Below, in pieces: positions 54,532 through 63,627 of a stretch of 64,000 bases of DNA; position 1 is the stretch's first letter, and every line of letters starts with the position of its first letter. The position numbers and the translations under genes were made by a program. The notes under the pieces were generated by a model, which was not told the DNA's origin, searched no databases, and saw only the letters and a program-made list of their open reading frames with translations. The DNA is taken from positions 682,001 to 746,000 of the forward strand of contig NZ_JAKCFI010000005.1 of NCBI RefSeq assembly GCF_021412625.1, given 5' to 3'. Source of the stretch: Myxococcus stipitatus (GTDB lineage Bacteria > Myxococcota > Myxococcia > Myxococcales > Myxococcaceae).

Positions 54532-55869
54532 TCAGTGGCCCGGCGCGTGGGTGTCCGCGGTCAGCCCCCCGAGCATCGTCCGCTCCCCGCCCCCGGCGAT
54601 GCGCCGCTCCGCCTCGTCCAGGACGGACACGACGTTGGACATGACGAACCGGCTGGCGGGCTCGGGCGGGAACCGGTTGAAGCGCATGCGCAGGTCCTGC
54701 GCGGGCACGTCGTAGCGCATGGCGCGGGTGAGCATCCGCAAGGAGACCTTCATCAACGCGATGGTCAGCCGCTCCCCCGGACAGCGGTGGCCGGTGGCGG
54801 GGTCGCCACCCCCCTGGGGGATGAACGAGAAGGCGCTCCCGTCCCAGTGCCGGAAGCGGTCCGGTTGGAAGTCGCTGGGGCGCTCCCAGACGCGCGGGTC
54901 GTGGTTCGTCCCATACAGGTCGAGCAGCACGCGCCGGCCCCGAGGGAAGGTGTAGCCCTTCCAGGTGAAGCCCTCGCGCACGCGCGCCGCGACGAAGGGG
55001 AAGAACGGATAGAAGCGGCGGACCTCCTGGACGAAGCGCTCGTCCGCGTCGTCGTCATTCGCGTCGAGGAGCTGGGCCCGGCCGCGCGGATGCTCGTGGA
55101 GGGCGAGCGCCTCGAACACCACGAAGCGCGCCACCGCGACGATGGGACGAAGCAGATTGAGCAGCTCCACGGCGGCCACGCGGGGGCTCAGGGGCCTGCC
55201 CTCCGGCCCCAGGTACTCGGCCACGGCCTCCAGCGCGCTGCCCTCCGGGGCGGCCCGCTCGCCGGAGCGGACGTGTCGCACGAGCGAGGCCAGCCAGGCC
55301 TCCGCGCGTCGTCGGGCCATGCGCGCTCGCCACTGGCGGGGGCCGATGCCACCGGAGCCGTCGACCATCGCCGCCAGCTGGCGGGTACGAAGGCGCACCT
55401 CGGCCTCGGGGAGCGGGATGCCCGTCCACTCACAGGCCACCCGGCACAGCAGCTCCTCCACCTCGTCGAAGAGCACGACGCGCTCTCGCCGGGTCCAGCG
55501 CTGGATGGCCTGCCGCCAGTGGTGCTCGGCCAGCTCGGAGGCGCGGCGCAGGCCCTGGGGCGACATGAGCGACATGAACATCGCCTTGCGCGAGCGGTGC
55601 GCCTCGCCGTCGAGGTCCTGGACCCCACCGAGCCCGAAGAGCGTCTTGCGCAGACGCCGGGGCGCGGCCCCTCGCCGCTGGAAGCGCTGGGCGTCGTAGA
55701 ACAGCCGAGCCGCCTCCGCGCCACTCAGGCAGAGGGTGCGCTGGAGGAGCAGGCGGGTCTCGAAGATGTCGGAGCGGTGGCGCGAGCGGCCACGCTCGAT
55801 GAAGCGGTAGCCGTCCCGGAACAGCGCCAGCGTGCTGTCCAGCCTCGTGTCTCTGGGGATGTCGCTCAT
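54532..55869 (-). CDS. CYP152-family cytochrome P450 peroxygenase
   Basis: 445 residues from ATG 55869. Typical CYP152 features: the distal Arg241-Pro242 pair in LLNLLRPIVA that binds the fatty-acid carboxylate, EVRRFYPFFPF, LLDLYGTNHDPRVW, and the heme loop FIPQGGG...GHRCPGE with Cys363, at the same number as in the Bacillus subtilis P450-BSbeta enzyme. Family members use H2O2 to hydroxylate or decarboxylate fatty acids at the alpha or beta carbon and need no redox partner. The usual P450 oxygen-activation acid-Thr pair is missing, as expected. It has no redox-partner gene nearby and appears monocistronic. Confidence 0.93.
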   Translation of the reverse strand: MSDIPRDTRLDSTLALFRDGYRFIERGRSRHRSDIFETRLLLQRTLCLSGAEAARLFYDAQRFQRRGAAPRRLRKTLFGLGGVQDLDGEAHRSRKAMFMSLMSPQGLRRASELAEHHWRQAIQRWTRRERVVLFDEVEELLCRVACEWTGIPLPEAEVRLRTRQLAAMVDGSGGIGPRQWRARMARRRAEAWLASLVRHVRSGERAAPEGSALEAVAEYLGPEGRPLSPRVAAVELLNLLRPIVAVARFVVFEALALHEHPRGRAQLLDANDDDADERFVQEVRRFYPFFPFVAARVREGFTWKGYTFPRGRRVLLDLYGTNHDPRVWERPSDFQPDRFRHWDGSAFSFIPQGGGDPATGHRCPGERLTIALMKVSLRMLTRAMRYDVPAQDLRMRFNRFPPEPASRFVMSNVVSVLDEAERRIAGGGERTMLGGLTADTHAPGH

Positions 55870-56008
55870 GGCCCTGGGAAGGTGGGCACGATGGCGCGCG
55901 CGGCCATGGCGCGCCGCCTGCCTGGTCAAGGACCTGCCTCCCCCTCCCCCACGGGCAGCCCGCCGGACGAAAGCCGGGCTGAGCGACCGGCCCCGTCGGG
56001 GCCCCCCC

Positions 56009-58609
56009 TCAGCGAGCCTTGCCGGCCTGCAGCGCCTGCAAGGCATCCAGTTGGCTCAGCAGGGCCTTCGTGGCGTCCTCCCCCTGCACCACGCCGCACT
56101 CGTGGGAGAGCCCGTGGTGGGCCATCACCAGCTGGTTGGGCCAGAGATAGGCCGTTCCCACATAGCTCTGGGCCCCATCCGCGAAGACGGCGTTGAAGTG
56201 GGGATAGGGCTTCCACGCCGCGATGTCCTCCACCTTCAGCTTCAAGCCAGGGTTCTCGCGCATCGCCTCGGACAGTGCTTCCCGCGACTTCTCATCCAGG
56301 CCGCGATGCTGGATGGTCACCTCGAGCCCCTTCTTCGCCTGCTCGATGAGCTTCTGGGTCGTGGCGACGTCCTGCAGCTCGCTGACCGTGACGCGGATGC
56401 TGCGGGTCGCGCCGGTGATGAGTCCATCGATGGCGCGCGCCGCGTATGGCGTCTTGATCATCGGGTCGTTGACGACCACGCCCTTGCTCGCGAGCTTTGC
56501 CGCCAGCGACGCGAGCTTCGCCTTGTCCTCGCCCGTGAAGGCGTCTGTCTTGAACGTGAGCTTGAGGTAGTCGACGTAGAGTCGCGCGGCTTCTGGCGGC
56601 AGCGCCGTGGCGACCTCCGCCTTCTCCGAGACCTTGGGTACGACGGCCCCCGTCATGAGCACGACGTCGTTTCCGACACAGATTCCCTTGGAGTGGTTGA
56701 TGCGCGGCTTGGCCGTGGACTGGGGATAGACGAATTCGATCCCCGCGCCGAGCAGCGTGTTCACCATGGCTTCGTTCGGAGGACGGTTGTTCCACATGCG
56801 CTCGTCGGCGATGACCCGCATCGTCGCGTTCGAATTGTGGCTCCGATAAGACAGGAGCGCGTCCAGCACCTCCTTCGTCTTCTCGTGTTCACCAGAGGTC
56901 GACGCGACATCATCGAAGCTCAGGTCGAAGTTGAAGAGCGTCACCGGCTCCTGGGCCGACCTGCCCTTCAACAAGCCCAGGATGTGCCGGAACGACGCGG
57001 TGCCGTGGTCCAGCTGGGAGGGTTTGCCCGGGGCCAGTGTGCCAATCAACGGGTCGGTGATGGGGACGTCGTCCTTGGTGGCATCAATCGTCGCGGTCGC
57101 CCGAACCTGCGCCTCGCGATAGTGGAACGCATCCAGCATCGCCATGCCCTTGAAGTCAGGCGAATAGATCTCCACGTAGCGGCCCGCGACGACATCCGTC
57201 TCGGTGAACGGCCGTGTTTCTCCCGGCCGGTCCACGGGACGGATCGTCGTCGTCCCATCCTTGGTCTCGAGACGAAAGAGCCCTTCCAACTCCTTCCCCT
57301 GCAATCGGACCTCGAACCCTTCTTTCCCCAAAGCACTCAGTGGAACCTTGCGCTCCAGCATGTCCCCATGCTGCGACGACTCCGAGGCGCTGCTGGGATT
57401 CGCCCCTCCAGCGACCTGGGAGTTCCTGGCCTCCGGTTCGGCCGGAGTCTCTCGTTGAGGCGTCAAGAGGACGGAGTCGAACCGCACCGGCCCCAAGGCA
57501 TACGTATGCTCGGGGCCCGCACCGGAGGGGCCCGTCTTGAAGGTGATGGTGACCTTGTTGGCGTCCTCCATGGATACCTTCACGAGATCCGCTTCCGCGC
57601 CCGTGTACTCCTGATGAGGCGCGGCGGGAGGACGGTGCCAGAGGGACGTCCGGTTGCGAGGCGGCTGGGGGACGCGCAGCGGTGCGGCTTCCGCGCCTTC
57701 CGCGTGCGGTTCGAGGACGAGAAAGTCCTTGGGGGGTTCTCCGAGCGCGACGATGCGCTGCCGGACTCCCTGCAGTGTGTAGTCCTTGCCCTCGTACTTC
57801 ACGGTACGCCCCTTGAGCACCTCCGTCATCGGCATGTATCGCCGGTGGACGCCCGCCTCCTTGAGCGCGACGACAGGCTTTCCCTTGACGAATTCGACCC
57901 CGACGACGTCCCACTTCTTCCCGTCGTATTCGACAGGCGTTGGAGGCGTGGCGCGATCAGTCCGCGGGGAAGCGAATGCGCCGGTGAGCGGATCCTCTGG
58001 CAGGTCCGCGCGCGGATTCTTCACGACGGGCGGGGCCCCTGAACGCAGGCCAGGGTCCGCCACGCTCGGCGTCTTCTTTCCACTCTCGAACATGGGCGCG
58101 AACTCGCGCTTCGCGTGCTCGACCTTCGCGAGAGCCTCCGCCCCGAACGGCGGCGGCTGATTCACATGGCTGGCGAGCCGGTTCGCCCGGACCATCGCAT
58201 TCTCGAGATCCTCGATGGCATGAGGAACCCGCGCATTGGCCTGCTGGAGAATCCACTCCGCGCTGTCCACCCGCTCGGAAGCAGCGACGAGGTCCTGCTT
58301 CGCCTTCGCGAGCGCCTCCGTCGTGGCCTTTCCACCGGGATTGCGTTCATCCGCGCGCGCGGCGACCTCGACGGCGGCCTTCGCCCGCGCCAGGTGGTCA
58401 CGCGCGCGCATCACGTCCGCGCGAGCATTCACGACCACGTCTCCATAGCCTGGCAGCGCCGCGAGCCTGGCGTCGGCGACCGCCCTCGCCTCCTTCGCCT
58501 CCATTCTCTCCGCCGTATCCTTGGAATCACGCGGCTCGACCCTGGGCTGCGACGCCGCGGGGACTTGCTTCGGGATTCCTCCACCCTTCGAGGGACCGAC
58601 CGTGCTCAT
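56009..58609 (-). CDS. Large PLD-like protein, possible eCIS cargo
   Basis: 866 residues from ATG 58609, five bases after GGGGAG. Residues ~30-180 are a charged coiled-coil-like helical region (ARADVMRARDHLARAKAAVEVAA). A beta-rich middle (~230-450) carries a VEYDGKKWDVVGVEF domain. The C-terminal half looks like a phospholipase D fold: motif 1 is NHSKGICVG followed by DVVLMTGA, and motif 2 is PHFNAVFADG...YVGTAYLWPNQ, where Lys of HxK is replaced by Asn. No signal peptide is present. It sits about 1.5 kb upstream of a contractile injection system on the opposite strand, so it may be a cargo toxin. Codon use is less GC-rich than its neighbours, which fits recent acquisition. Confidence 0.7.
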   Translation of the reverse strand: MSTVGPSKGGGIPKQVPAASQPRVEPRDSKDTAERMEAKEARAVADARLAALPGYGDVVVNARADVMRARDHLARAKAAVEVAARADERNPGGKATTEALAKAKQDLVAASERVDSAEWILQQANARVPHAIEDLENAMVRANRLASHVNQPPPFGAEALAKVEHAKREFAPMFESGKKTPSVADPGLRSGAPPVVKNPRADLPEDPLTGAFASPRTDRATPPTPVEYDGKKWDVVGVEFVKGKPVVALKEAGVHRRYMPMTEVLKGRTVKYEGKDYTLQGVRQRIVALGEPPKDFLVLEPHAEGAEAAPLRVPQPPRNRTSLWHRPPAAPHQEYTGAEADLVKVSMEDANKVTITFKTGPSGAGPEHTYALGPVRFDSVLLTPQRETPAEPEARNSQVAGGANPSSASESSQHGDMLERKVPLSALGKEGFEVRLQGKELEGLFRLETKDGTTTIRPVDRPGETRPFTETDVVAGRYVEIYSPDFKGMAMLDAFHYREAQVRATATIDATKDDVPITDPLIGTLAPGKPSQLDHGTASFRHILGLLKGRSAQEPVTLFNFDLSFDDVASTSGEHEKTKEVLDALLSYRSHNSNATMRVIADERMWNNRPPNEAMVNTLLGAGIEFVYPQSTAKPRINHSKGICVGNDVVLMTGAVVPKVSEKAEVATALPPEAARLYVDYLKLTFKTDAFTGEDKAKLASLAAKLASKGVVVNDPMIKTPYAARAIDGLITGATRSIRVTVSELQDVATTQKLIEQAKKGLEVTIQHRGLDEKSREALSEAMRENPGLKLKVEDIAAWKPYPHFNAVFADGAQSYVGTAYLWPNQLVMAHHGLSHECGVVQGEDATKALLSQLDALQALQAGKAR

Positions 58610-58924
58610 CGAACTCCCCAATCGAATGGACTTCACAGTCCAAAGCCGGGTCGGATGAGAGCCACTCACCCCACCTTCGTCAAACCAAGACGTCCGCCCC
58701 GCGCGTCCCGGCCCTGAATGAGGAGCGGTGGCGTCACCACGCGCCCGCCCGGATGCAGCCCGACGGGCAAATGACCATCAGCTTGCACCAAGACAGGACC
58801 GCGGGGACTGGAGGACGATGACCTGGGTCCGGCTCCCGACACCGCGCTCGCCCCGCCTTGCCCGCCCACGACGCATGCGCAGCTTGGAGCGCCAGGCGCG
58901 CGCCCTCCAGAAAGGACCGCCACC
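58610..58924. other. Divergent intergenic region, no gene seen
   Basis: 315 bases between the PLD-like gene (minus) and the persulfide dioxygenase gene (plus). No open frame with coding bias was found. It must hold promoters for both, but no clear -35/-10 pair or palindrome stood out. Confidence 0.6.
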
Positions 58925-59668
58925 ATGCTCTTCCGCCAGCTCTTCGAGCCCGAGTCCTCGACCTATACCTACCTGCTCGCCTGCCCGGACACGGGCGCGG
59001 CCGCGCTGATCGATCCCGTGGTGGAGACGCTCGAGCGCGACCTCGACCTCCTCCATCGACTCCAGCTCCGGCTCGCCTATGTCCTGGAGACGCACATCCA
59101 CGCGGACCACATCACCTCCGCGTGCAGGCTGCGCGCGCTCACGGGATGTCGGATCGCCCTGCCGGCCATGGAGCCCGTCCCCTGTCGCGACGTCGGAATC
59201 CAAGAAGGCCACCCCCTGGACCTGGGCAGCGTGCGCTTCCAGCCACTCTTCACACCCGGCCACACCGACACCCACCACAGCTACCTCGTTGAGCAGCCCG
59301 GCGGCTCTCGCGTCTTCACGGGTGACGCCCTCCTCATCGATGGCTGCGGGCGGACCGACTTCCAGAGCGGCGACGCCGCCACGCTCTATCGCTCCGTCCG
59401 GGAGAAGCTCTTCGCGCTCCCGGACGACACCCTCGTGTACCCCGCGCACGACTACCAGCAGCGGCGCGTGTCGACCATCGCGCAGGAGCGCGAACGCAAC
59501 CCCCGCCTCGGCGGCGACAAGACGCTCGAGGAGTTCGTCGCCCTCATGGCGAACCTCCAGCTCCCCTATCCGAAGAAGATCGACCTCGCCGTGCCCGCGA
59601 ATCGCCAGTGCGGGGGCTGCACGCCCGACGAGTTGGAGGCACTCCGCGGACCCGACACGGGTGGCTGA
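58925..59668 (+). CDS. ETHE1-like persulfide dioxygenase (MBL fold)
   Basis: 247 residues from ATG 58925. The metal site is THIHADHIT (HxHxDH), then His in TPGHTDTHH and Asp in VFTGDALLIDGCGRTDF, and a final His in VYPAHDY. The GDALLIDGCGRTDFQ segment is typical of ETHE1-type sulfur dioxygenases, mono-iron enzymes that oxidise glutathione persulfide to sulfite. Cytoplasmic, no signal peptide. It is the only gene on its strand before the eCIS locus. Confidence 0.92.
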   Translation: MLFRQLFEPESSTYTYLLACPDTGAAALIDPVVETLERDLDLLHRLQLRLAYVLETHIHADHITSACRLRALTGCRIALPAMEPVPCRDVGIQEGHPLDLGSVRFQPLFTPGHTDTHHSYLVEQPGGSRVFTGDALLIDGCGRTDFQSGDAATLYRSVREKLFALPDDTLVYPAHDYQQRRVSTIAQERERNPRLGGDKTLEEFVALMANLQLPYPKKIDLAVPANRQCGGCTPDELEALRGPDTGG

Positions 59669-60093
59669 ATCGCCCGCCTGATCCAATCCGCGGAGCTCGA
59701 TGCCTCCCCTCACCCCCACCATGGGGGTCGAGCGTTCATCACCCGTCCGCCCAAGTCAGACATACAAATCACGACCATTTCCCATTTCTAGAACAAACAG
59801 GAATGACCGTGAGACTGCGCCCCCATCGTGCCGAGATCACGGCGAATGTCGTGGTGGGCGGGAGTGAGCGAGGTCTGTCGAACCTCCTTCCGCGGCCGGA
59901 AAATCGGCCTCGTGGCGTCGTCGCGCAGATATCCGATGCGGTGCGCCAGAACCTGCTCATGACATCTCATCGAGACACCCCACTTCATGAGTCGTCAAAA
60001 AGAATCTGTTTGAAATACGGAAATAGCTTCACGTAAAGTGTGTTTGACGTTCCAGAGAAGAGACGGGAACCCGTTGTGCCCCAGGGGGAGGGC
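59669..60093. other. AT-enriched upstream region of the injection locus
   Basis: 425 bases with lower GC than the rest of the window (runs such as aaaaagaatc and ttgaaatacg near 60000). A 77-codon frame at 59803-60036 has no usable ribosome site and poor codon bias, so it is not called. The area probably carries the promoter of the eCIS locus; tttgac lies near 60044 but no strong -10 was pinned down. Its composition fits a transfer boundary. Confidence 0.5.
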
Positions 60094-60705
60094 GTGGCGA
60101 ACCTTTTCGCAATCCATTCCATCGGCGAATCGCTCGTCTCCTACCTCAGGCACGCCTACGAGGCGCTGCCGGGTGAGCAAAGAGCAAAGCTCCCGAACGT
60201 CCAGTCCTTCAGCCTCTTCTCCAGCAAGGAGATGGGGGGTGGGCCGAATGGCTCGGACCCCATCCGGCCCGCGCTGACGCTGTATCTGTATCGCGTGACA
60301 ATGAATGAGCATCTGCGGAACCAGCCTGTCTCGGGGGGCTCCGCGGCGACCCGTCCACCCCTGGCGCTCGACCTCCACTATCTCCTCACGGTGTGGGCCG
60401 AGGACGCCAAGGACGAACATCGATTGCTCGGCTGGGCGATGAACCTGCTCCATACACATCAGACACTCAGCGCGTCTGATCTCAACGAGGACGGGGGCTG
60501 GGGCACGGGAGAGATGGTGCAGCTCATCCCCGCGGAGCTGAGCAACGAGGACCTGATGCGCATCTGGGACACGTTCCAACGTTCCTACACGCTCAGCGTC
60601 TCATACATCGCCCGGGTCATCCGCATCGACGCGGAGGAGGGCACCTCGGTCAGGCCGGTCGTCGCGCGCAGGCTGTCATTCGGAGATCGCGGGGAGGCGC
60701 CATGA
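60094..60705 (+). CDS. DUF4255 family protein (Pvc16-like, contractile tail terminator)
   Basis: 203 residues. GTG 60094 was chosen because it sits three bases from a GGGGAG ribosome site and gives the usual N-terminal helix NLFAIHSIGESLVSYLRHA. Core features of DUF4255/Pvc16 are LTLYLYRVTMNEHLRN, LALDLHYLLTVWA and LGWAMNLLHTHQTL. These proteins cap or end the sheath-tube in extracellular contractile injection systems and R-type tailocins. An upstream GTG at 60040 would add 18 residues. The stop overlaps the next gene's ATG. Confidence 0.85.
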   Translation: MANLFAIHSIGESLVSYLRHAYEALPGEQRAKLPNVQSFSLFSSKEMGGGPNGSDPIRPALTLYLYRVTMNEHLRNQPVSGGSAATRPPLALDLHYLLTVWAEDAKDEHRLLGWAMNLLHTHQTLSASDLNEDGGWGTGEMVQLIPAELSNEDLMRIWDTFQRSYTLSVSYIARVIRIDAEEGTSVRPVVARRLSFGDRGEAP

Positions 60706-61445
60706 GGACGGAGTCGGTCGACAATCGAATCCTCGCGGCGCTGCGCTTCCTGGACGGGGAGACCTTCACGCCCCTCACCGAACCGCTCACCGTCACCGGC
60801 AACGCCGCGCGCGTGGTGCGAAACCCGCGCGCCCTCTATGTCCTCACCCAGGCGGCCGGCTTCGCGAGCTACACCGGGAGCTTCGAGTCCCTTCCCCAGC
60901 CGGAGCCCGCGCCCACGCCGTTCGCGCTCACCGTGACGGACCCGAGCGGGAGGCATCTGCCCCGCCGGTTGTCGCTCGAGCTGCCACGAGACGCCTCACG
61001 GACACCCGTGGACCCGAGCCGCTCCGTCTTCACGCCCGTGGACGTGCGCATGTACCTGGCGCCCACGGCCCGGCCCGCGCCAGGGAGCGCGGTGGTGCGG
61101 CTGTCCCTCGTGGACGGCGACGAGGCGCCCCTGGCCCGCTGGGTCGTCCGCATCAAGGTCGCCGTTCCGGACAGGCCGCCCACGGTGGGGCTCGGGCTGT
61201 CGGACGCGCGCGGCGAGGTGCTGCTGCTGGTGCCGCGCATCCCCATCATCCGCTGGGGACAGGAAGCGGATGACGACCTCATCCACACGACCTTCCCGGC
61301 CACCCTGGAGGCGGCGCCCACGCCGAGCGGGGCGGGACCTCCGGATCCGGACGTCCCGGATGCCAGCTTCACGTTGCTGCCGCTCACCCTCCAGGTTGCC
61401 TCCGGCCTGGAGATTCACCGTCGGATTGAGATCCCGACTCCCTAG
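60702..61445 (+). CDS. Unknown protein of the eCIS locus
   Basis: 247 residues, ATG overlaps the DUF4255 stop (ATGA). It is predicted to be a beta-rich protein with two domains split near residue 150 (VRNPRALYVLTQAAGFASYTG; FTPVDVRMYLAPT). No signal peptide or enzyme motif was seen. Its place between the DUF4255 and sheath genes, with only 10 bases to the sheath start, marks it as a structural or baseplate part, perhaps lineage-specific. I do not recognise a named family. Confidence 0.7.
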   Translation: MRTESVDNRILAALRFLDGETFTPLTEPLTVTGNAARVVRNPRALYVLTQAAGFASYTGSFESLPQPEPAPTPFALTVTDPSGRHLPRRLSLELPRDASRTPVDPSRSVFTPVDVRMYLAPTARPAPGSAVVRLSLVDGDEAPLARWVVRIKVAVPDRPPTVGLGLSDARGEVLLLVPRIPIIRWGQEADDDLIHTTFPATLEAAPTPSGAGPPDPDVPDASFTLLPLTLQVASGLEIHRRIEIPTP

Positions 61446-61455
61446 AGGGGGCATC

Positions 61456-63117
61456 ATGCCTGAATACCTCGCACCTGCTGTGTATGTCGAAGAGACGAGC
61501 TTTCGAGCCAAGTCGATCGAAGGGGTGAGCACCAGCACGACGGGCTTCGTCGGTCCGACGCTCACCGGTCCCTCGGGGGGAACACCGGAGCTGCTCACCA
61601 GCTTCGCGGACTTCGAGCGAATCTACGGAGGGCTGGACCCGCTCTCCTATGGAACCAACTACCTGGCGCACTCGGTCCGCGCCTACTTCAACGAGGGCGG
61701 CTCGCGCCTGTACGTCTCGCGCGTCGTCACGACGGCGGCGGACGCGGGCTTCGCCTCGGCGGCCATCGGCGCCAGCGGACACAAGTTCGTCGCGCGCTTC
61801 CCGGGCCGGGGAGGCAACGGCACCATCACCGTCAGCGCCATGCAGCGCCCGGCGAGCCCCATCGCCCTGGACCGCGCGCCGTCGGGCTCCGTGTTCGTCA
61901 CCGACGACAACACGCCCGCCACCCACCTGAAGGGCGCCAGTGGCTGGACGCCCGCGCTGCCCACCACCCCCACCGGCAACCTCGTGACGCTGTCCATCCG
62001 CACCCGCGACGGCGCGGGCCGCGAGGTGACGTACGAGGACGTGGGGTTGGACCCCCAGCACCCGCGGTGGATCGGCAACGTGCTGTCGCGGACGCCCACC
62101 CGTCAGTCCGAGGCGCTCCAGCGGCAGTTCGCCATCGACTTCTCGGGGGCCACGCCTCCCACCGGGACGGAGCTGAAGACGACGCTGGGCGCCCTGCCCC
62201 AGACCTTCACCCTGACCGGCGGGCTCGACGGCGACGCGCCCACCACGGCGCAGTACGAGGCGGCGCTCGAGGCGCTGGCGGGCATCGAGGACATCTCCAT
62301 CGTCGCCGCCCCGGGCTCGTCGTCGTATGGCACCACCACCGGCCCCGGCGTCCGCAACGCGCTCATCTCCCACGCGGAGAAGCGCCGGGCCTACCGCGTG
62401 GCGGTGCTGGACACCCCCGCTGGCCAGTCGCTGGGCCAGGTGCGCGAGTGGCGCGGGCAGATCGACTCGAAGTACGCGGCCCTCTACTACCCCTGGGTGG
62501 TGGTGGCCAACCCGCTGGCCCGCGCCGGGGACGAGAGCATCCCGAAGGAGCTCGCCCTGCCGCCGTCGGGCTTCCTCTGCGGCATCTACGCGCGCAACGA
62601 CGTGCAGCGCGGCGTCTTCAAGGCGCCCGCCAACGAGGTGGTCAACAGCGCGCTGCGCTTCGAGTCGGACGTCAACTTCGCGCAGCAGGAGGTGCTCAAC
62701 CCGCTGGGCATCAACTGCCTGCGCTTCTTCCCGGGCCGCGGCTACCGCGTCTGGGGCGCGCGCACGGCCAGCTCGGATCCGGAGTGGAAGTACTTGAACA
62801 TCCGGCGCTACTTCAACTTCCTGGAGCGCTCCATCGACGTGGGCACGCAGTGGGCCGTCTTCGAGCCCAATGGCGAGCGGCTGTGGGCCAACATCCGGGA
62901 GACCATCGGCAGCTTCCTGGAGACGCAGTGGCGCTCGGGCGCGCTGCTCGGCACCGACCCGAAGCAGGCCTTCTTCGTCCGTTGTGATCGCAGCACCATG
63001 ACGCAGGACGACCTCGACAACGGCCGGCTCATCTGCCTGGTCGGCGTGGCGGCGGTGAAGCCCGCCGAGTTCGTCATCTTCCGGATCGGCCAGAAGACGG
63101 CTGATGCCCGCAGCTAG
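61456..63117 (+). CDS. Contractile tail sheath protein
   Basis: 553 residues from ATG 61456. Features of phage-tail-like sheaths: APAVYVEETSFRAKSIEGVSTST near the start, GFVGPTLTGP, VRAYFNEGGSRLYVSRV in the handle region, YYPWVVVANPLA and the conserved C-terminal NIRRYFNFLERSI and FVRCDRSTM. Sheath proteins of eCIS, R-type pyocins and T6SS contract to drive the inner tube. An insertion of ~200 residues in the middle (about 115-310) is typical for eCIS sheaths. Spacing to the tube gene is 17 bases. Confidence 0.95.
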   Translation: MPEYLAPAVYVEETSFRAKSIEGVSTSTTGFVGPTLTGPSGGTPELLTSFADFERIYGGLDPLSYGTNYLAHSVRAYFNEGGSRLYVSRVVTTAADAGFASAAIGASGHKFVARFPGRGGNGTITVSAMQRPASPIALDRAPSGSVFVTDDNTPATHLKGASGWTPALPTTPTGNLVTLSIRTRDGAGREVTYEDVGLDPQHPRWIGNVLSRTPTRQSEALQRQFAIDFSGATPPTGTELKTTLGALPQTFTLTGGLDGDAPTTAQYEAALEALAGIEDISIVAAPGSSSYGTTTGPGVRNALISHAEKRRAYRVAVLDTPAGQSLGQVREWRGQIDSKYAALYYPWVVVANPLARAGDESIPKELALPPSGFLCGIYARNDVQRGVFKAPANEVVNSALRFESDVNFAQQEVLNPLGINCLRFFPGRGYRVWGARTASSDPEWKYLNIRRYFNFLERSIDVGTQWAVFEPNGERLWANIRETIGSFLETQWRSGALLGTDPKQAFFVRCDRSTMTQDDLDNGRLICLVGVAAVKPAEFVIFRIGQKTADARS

Positions 63118-63134
63118 GGGAAAGGAACCAGGAC

Positions 63135-63590
63135 ATGAGCACGCGCCCCACTCCCTACGGTGCATTCAATTTCGAGATCAGCTTTGGCGGTGACTCCTTC
63201 GGCGGCTTCTCGGATGTCTCGGGGTTGAACACCGAGTTCACGATGGCCGAGTACCGCGAGGGCACCGACCCGAAGAACCACGTGCGCAAGGTGCCCGGCA
63301 TCTACAAGACGGGCGACGTCACCCTCAAGCGCGGCCTCATCGCCTCCCGCGTCATCTGGGAGTGGATCGAGGCGGTGCGCGCCACGGGCGTCACCGGTCG
63401 CAAGGAGTTCGTCCTCATCACGCTGATGGACGAGACGCGCACGCCGGTGCAGTCGTGGAAGCTCTTCAACGTGACGCCCATGAAGTACACGGGCCCCACG
63501 CTCGCGGCCAAGGGCGGCGGAGACGTCGCCATGGAGGAGCTGGTGCTGTCGGCCGAGGACGTGCTGACGGGCTTTCCCAACGTGACGTGA
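63135..63590 (+). CDS. Contractile tail tube protein (gp19-like)
   Basis: 151 residues from ATG 63135 with AAAGGAAC upstream. It begins PYGAFNFEISFGGDSFGGFSDVSGL and continues TMAEYREGTDP and DVTLKRGLIASRVIWEW, all hallmarks of the T4 gp19/Hcp-like tube family (two beta-sheets forming a hexameric ring). It forms the tube that the sheath pushes into the target cell. It lies right after the sheath gene, the usual order for eCIS. Confidence 0.95.
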   Translation: MSTRPTPYGAFNFEISFGGDSFGGFSDVSGLNTEFTMAEYREGTDPKNHVRKVPGIYKTGDVTLKRGLIASRVIWEWIEAVRATGVTGRKEFVLITLMDETRTPVQSWKLFNVTPMKYTGPTLAAKGGGDVAMEELVLSAEDVLTGFPNVT

Positions 63591-63627
63591 GTGGTGGTCC
63601 TTCCGCGGGACAGGGTGAGGGTCTGGG

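Noticed and set aside
59803-60036. 77-codon plus-strand frame before the eCIS genes
   Set aside because: No usable ribosome site (purines touch the ATG) and poor codon bias.
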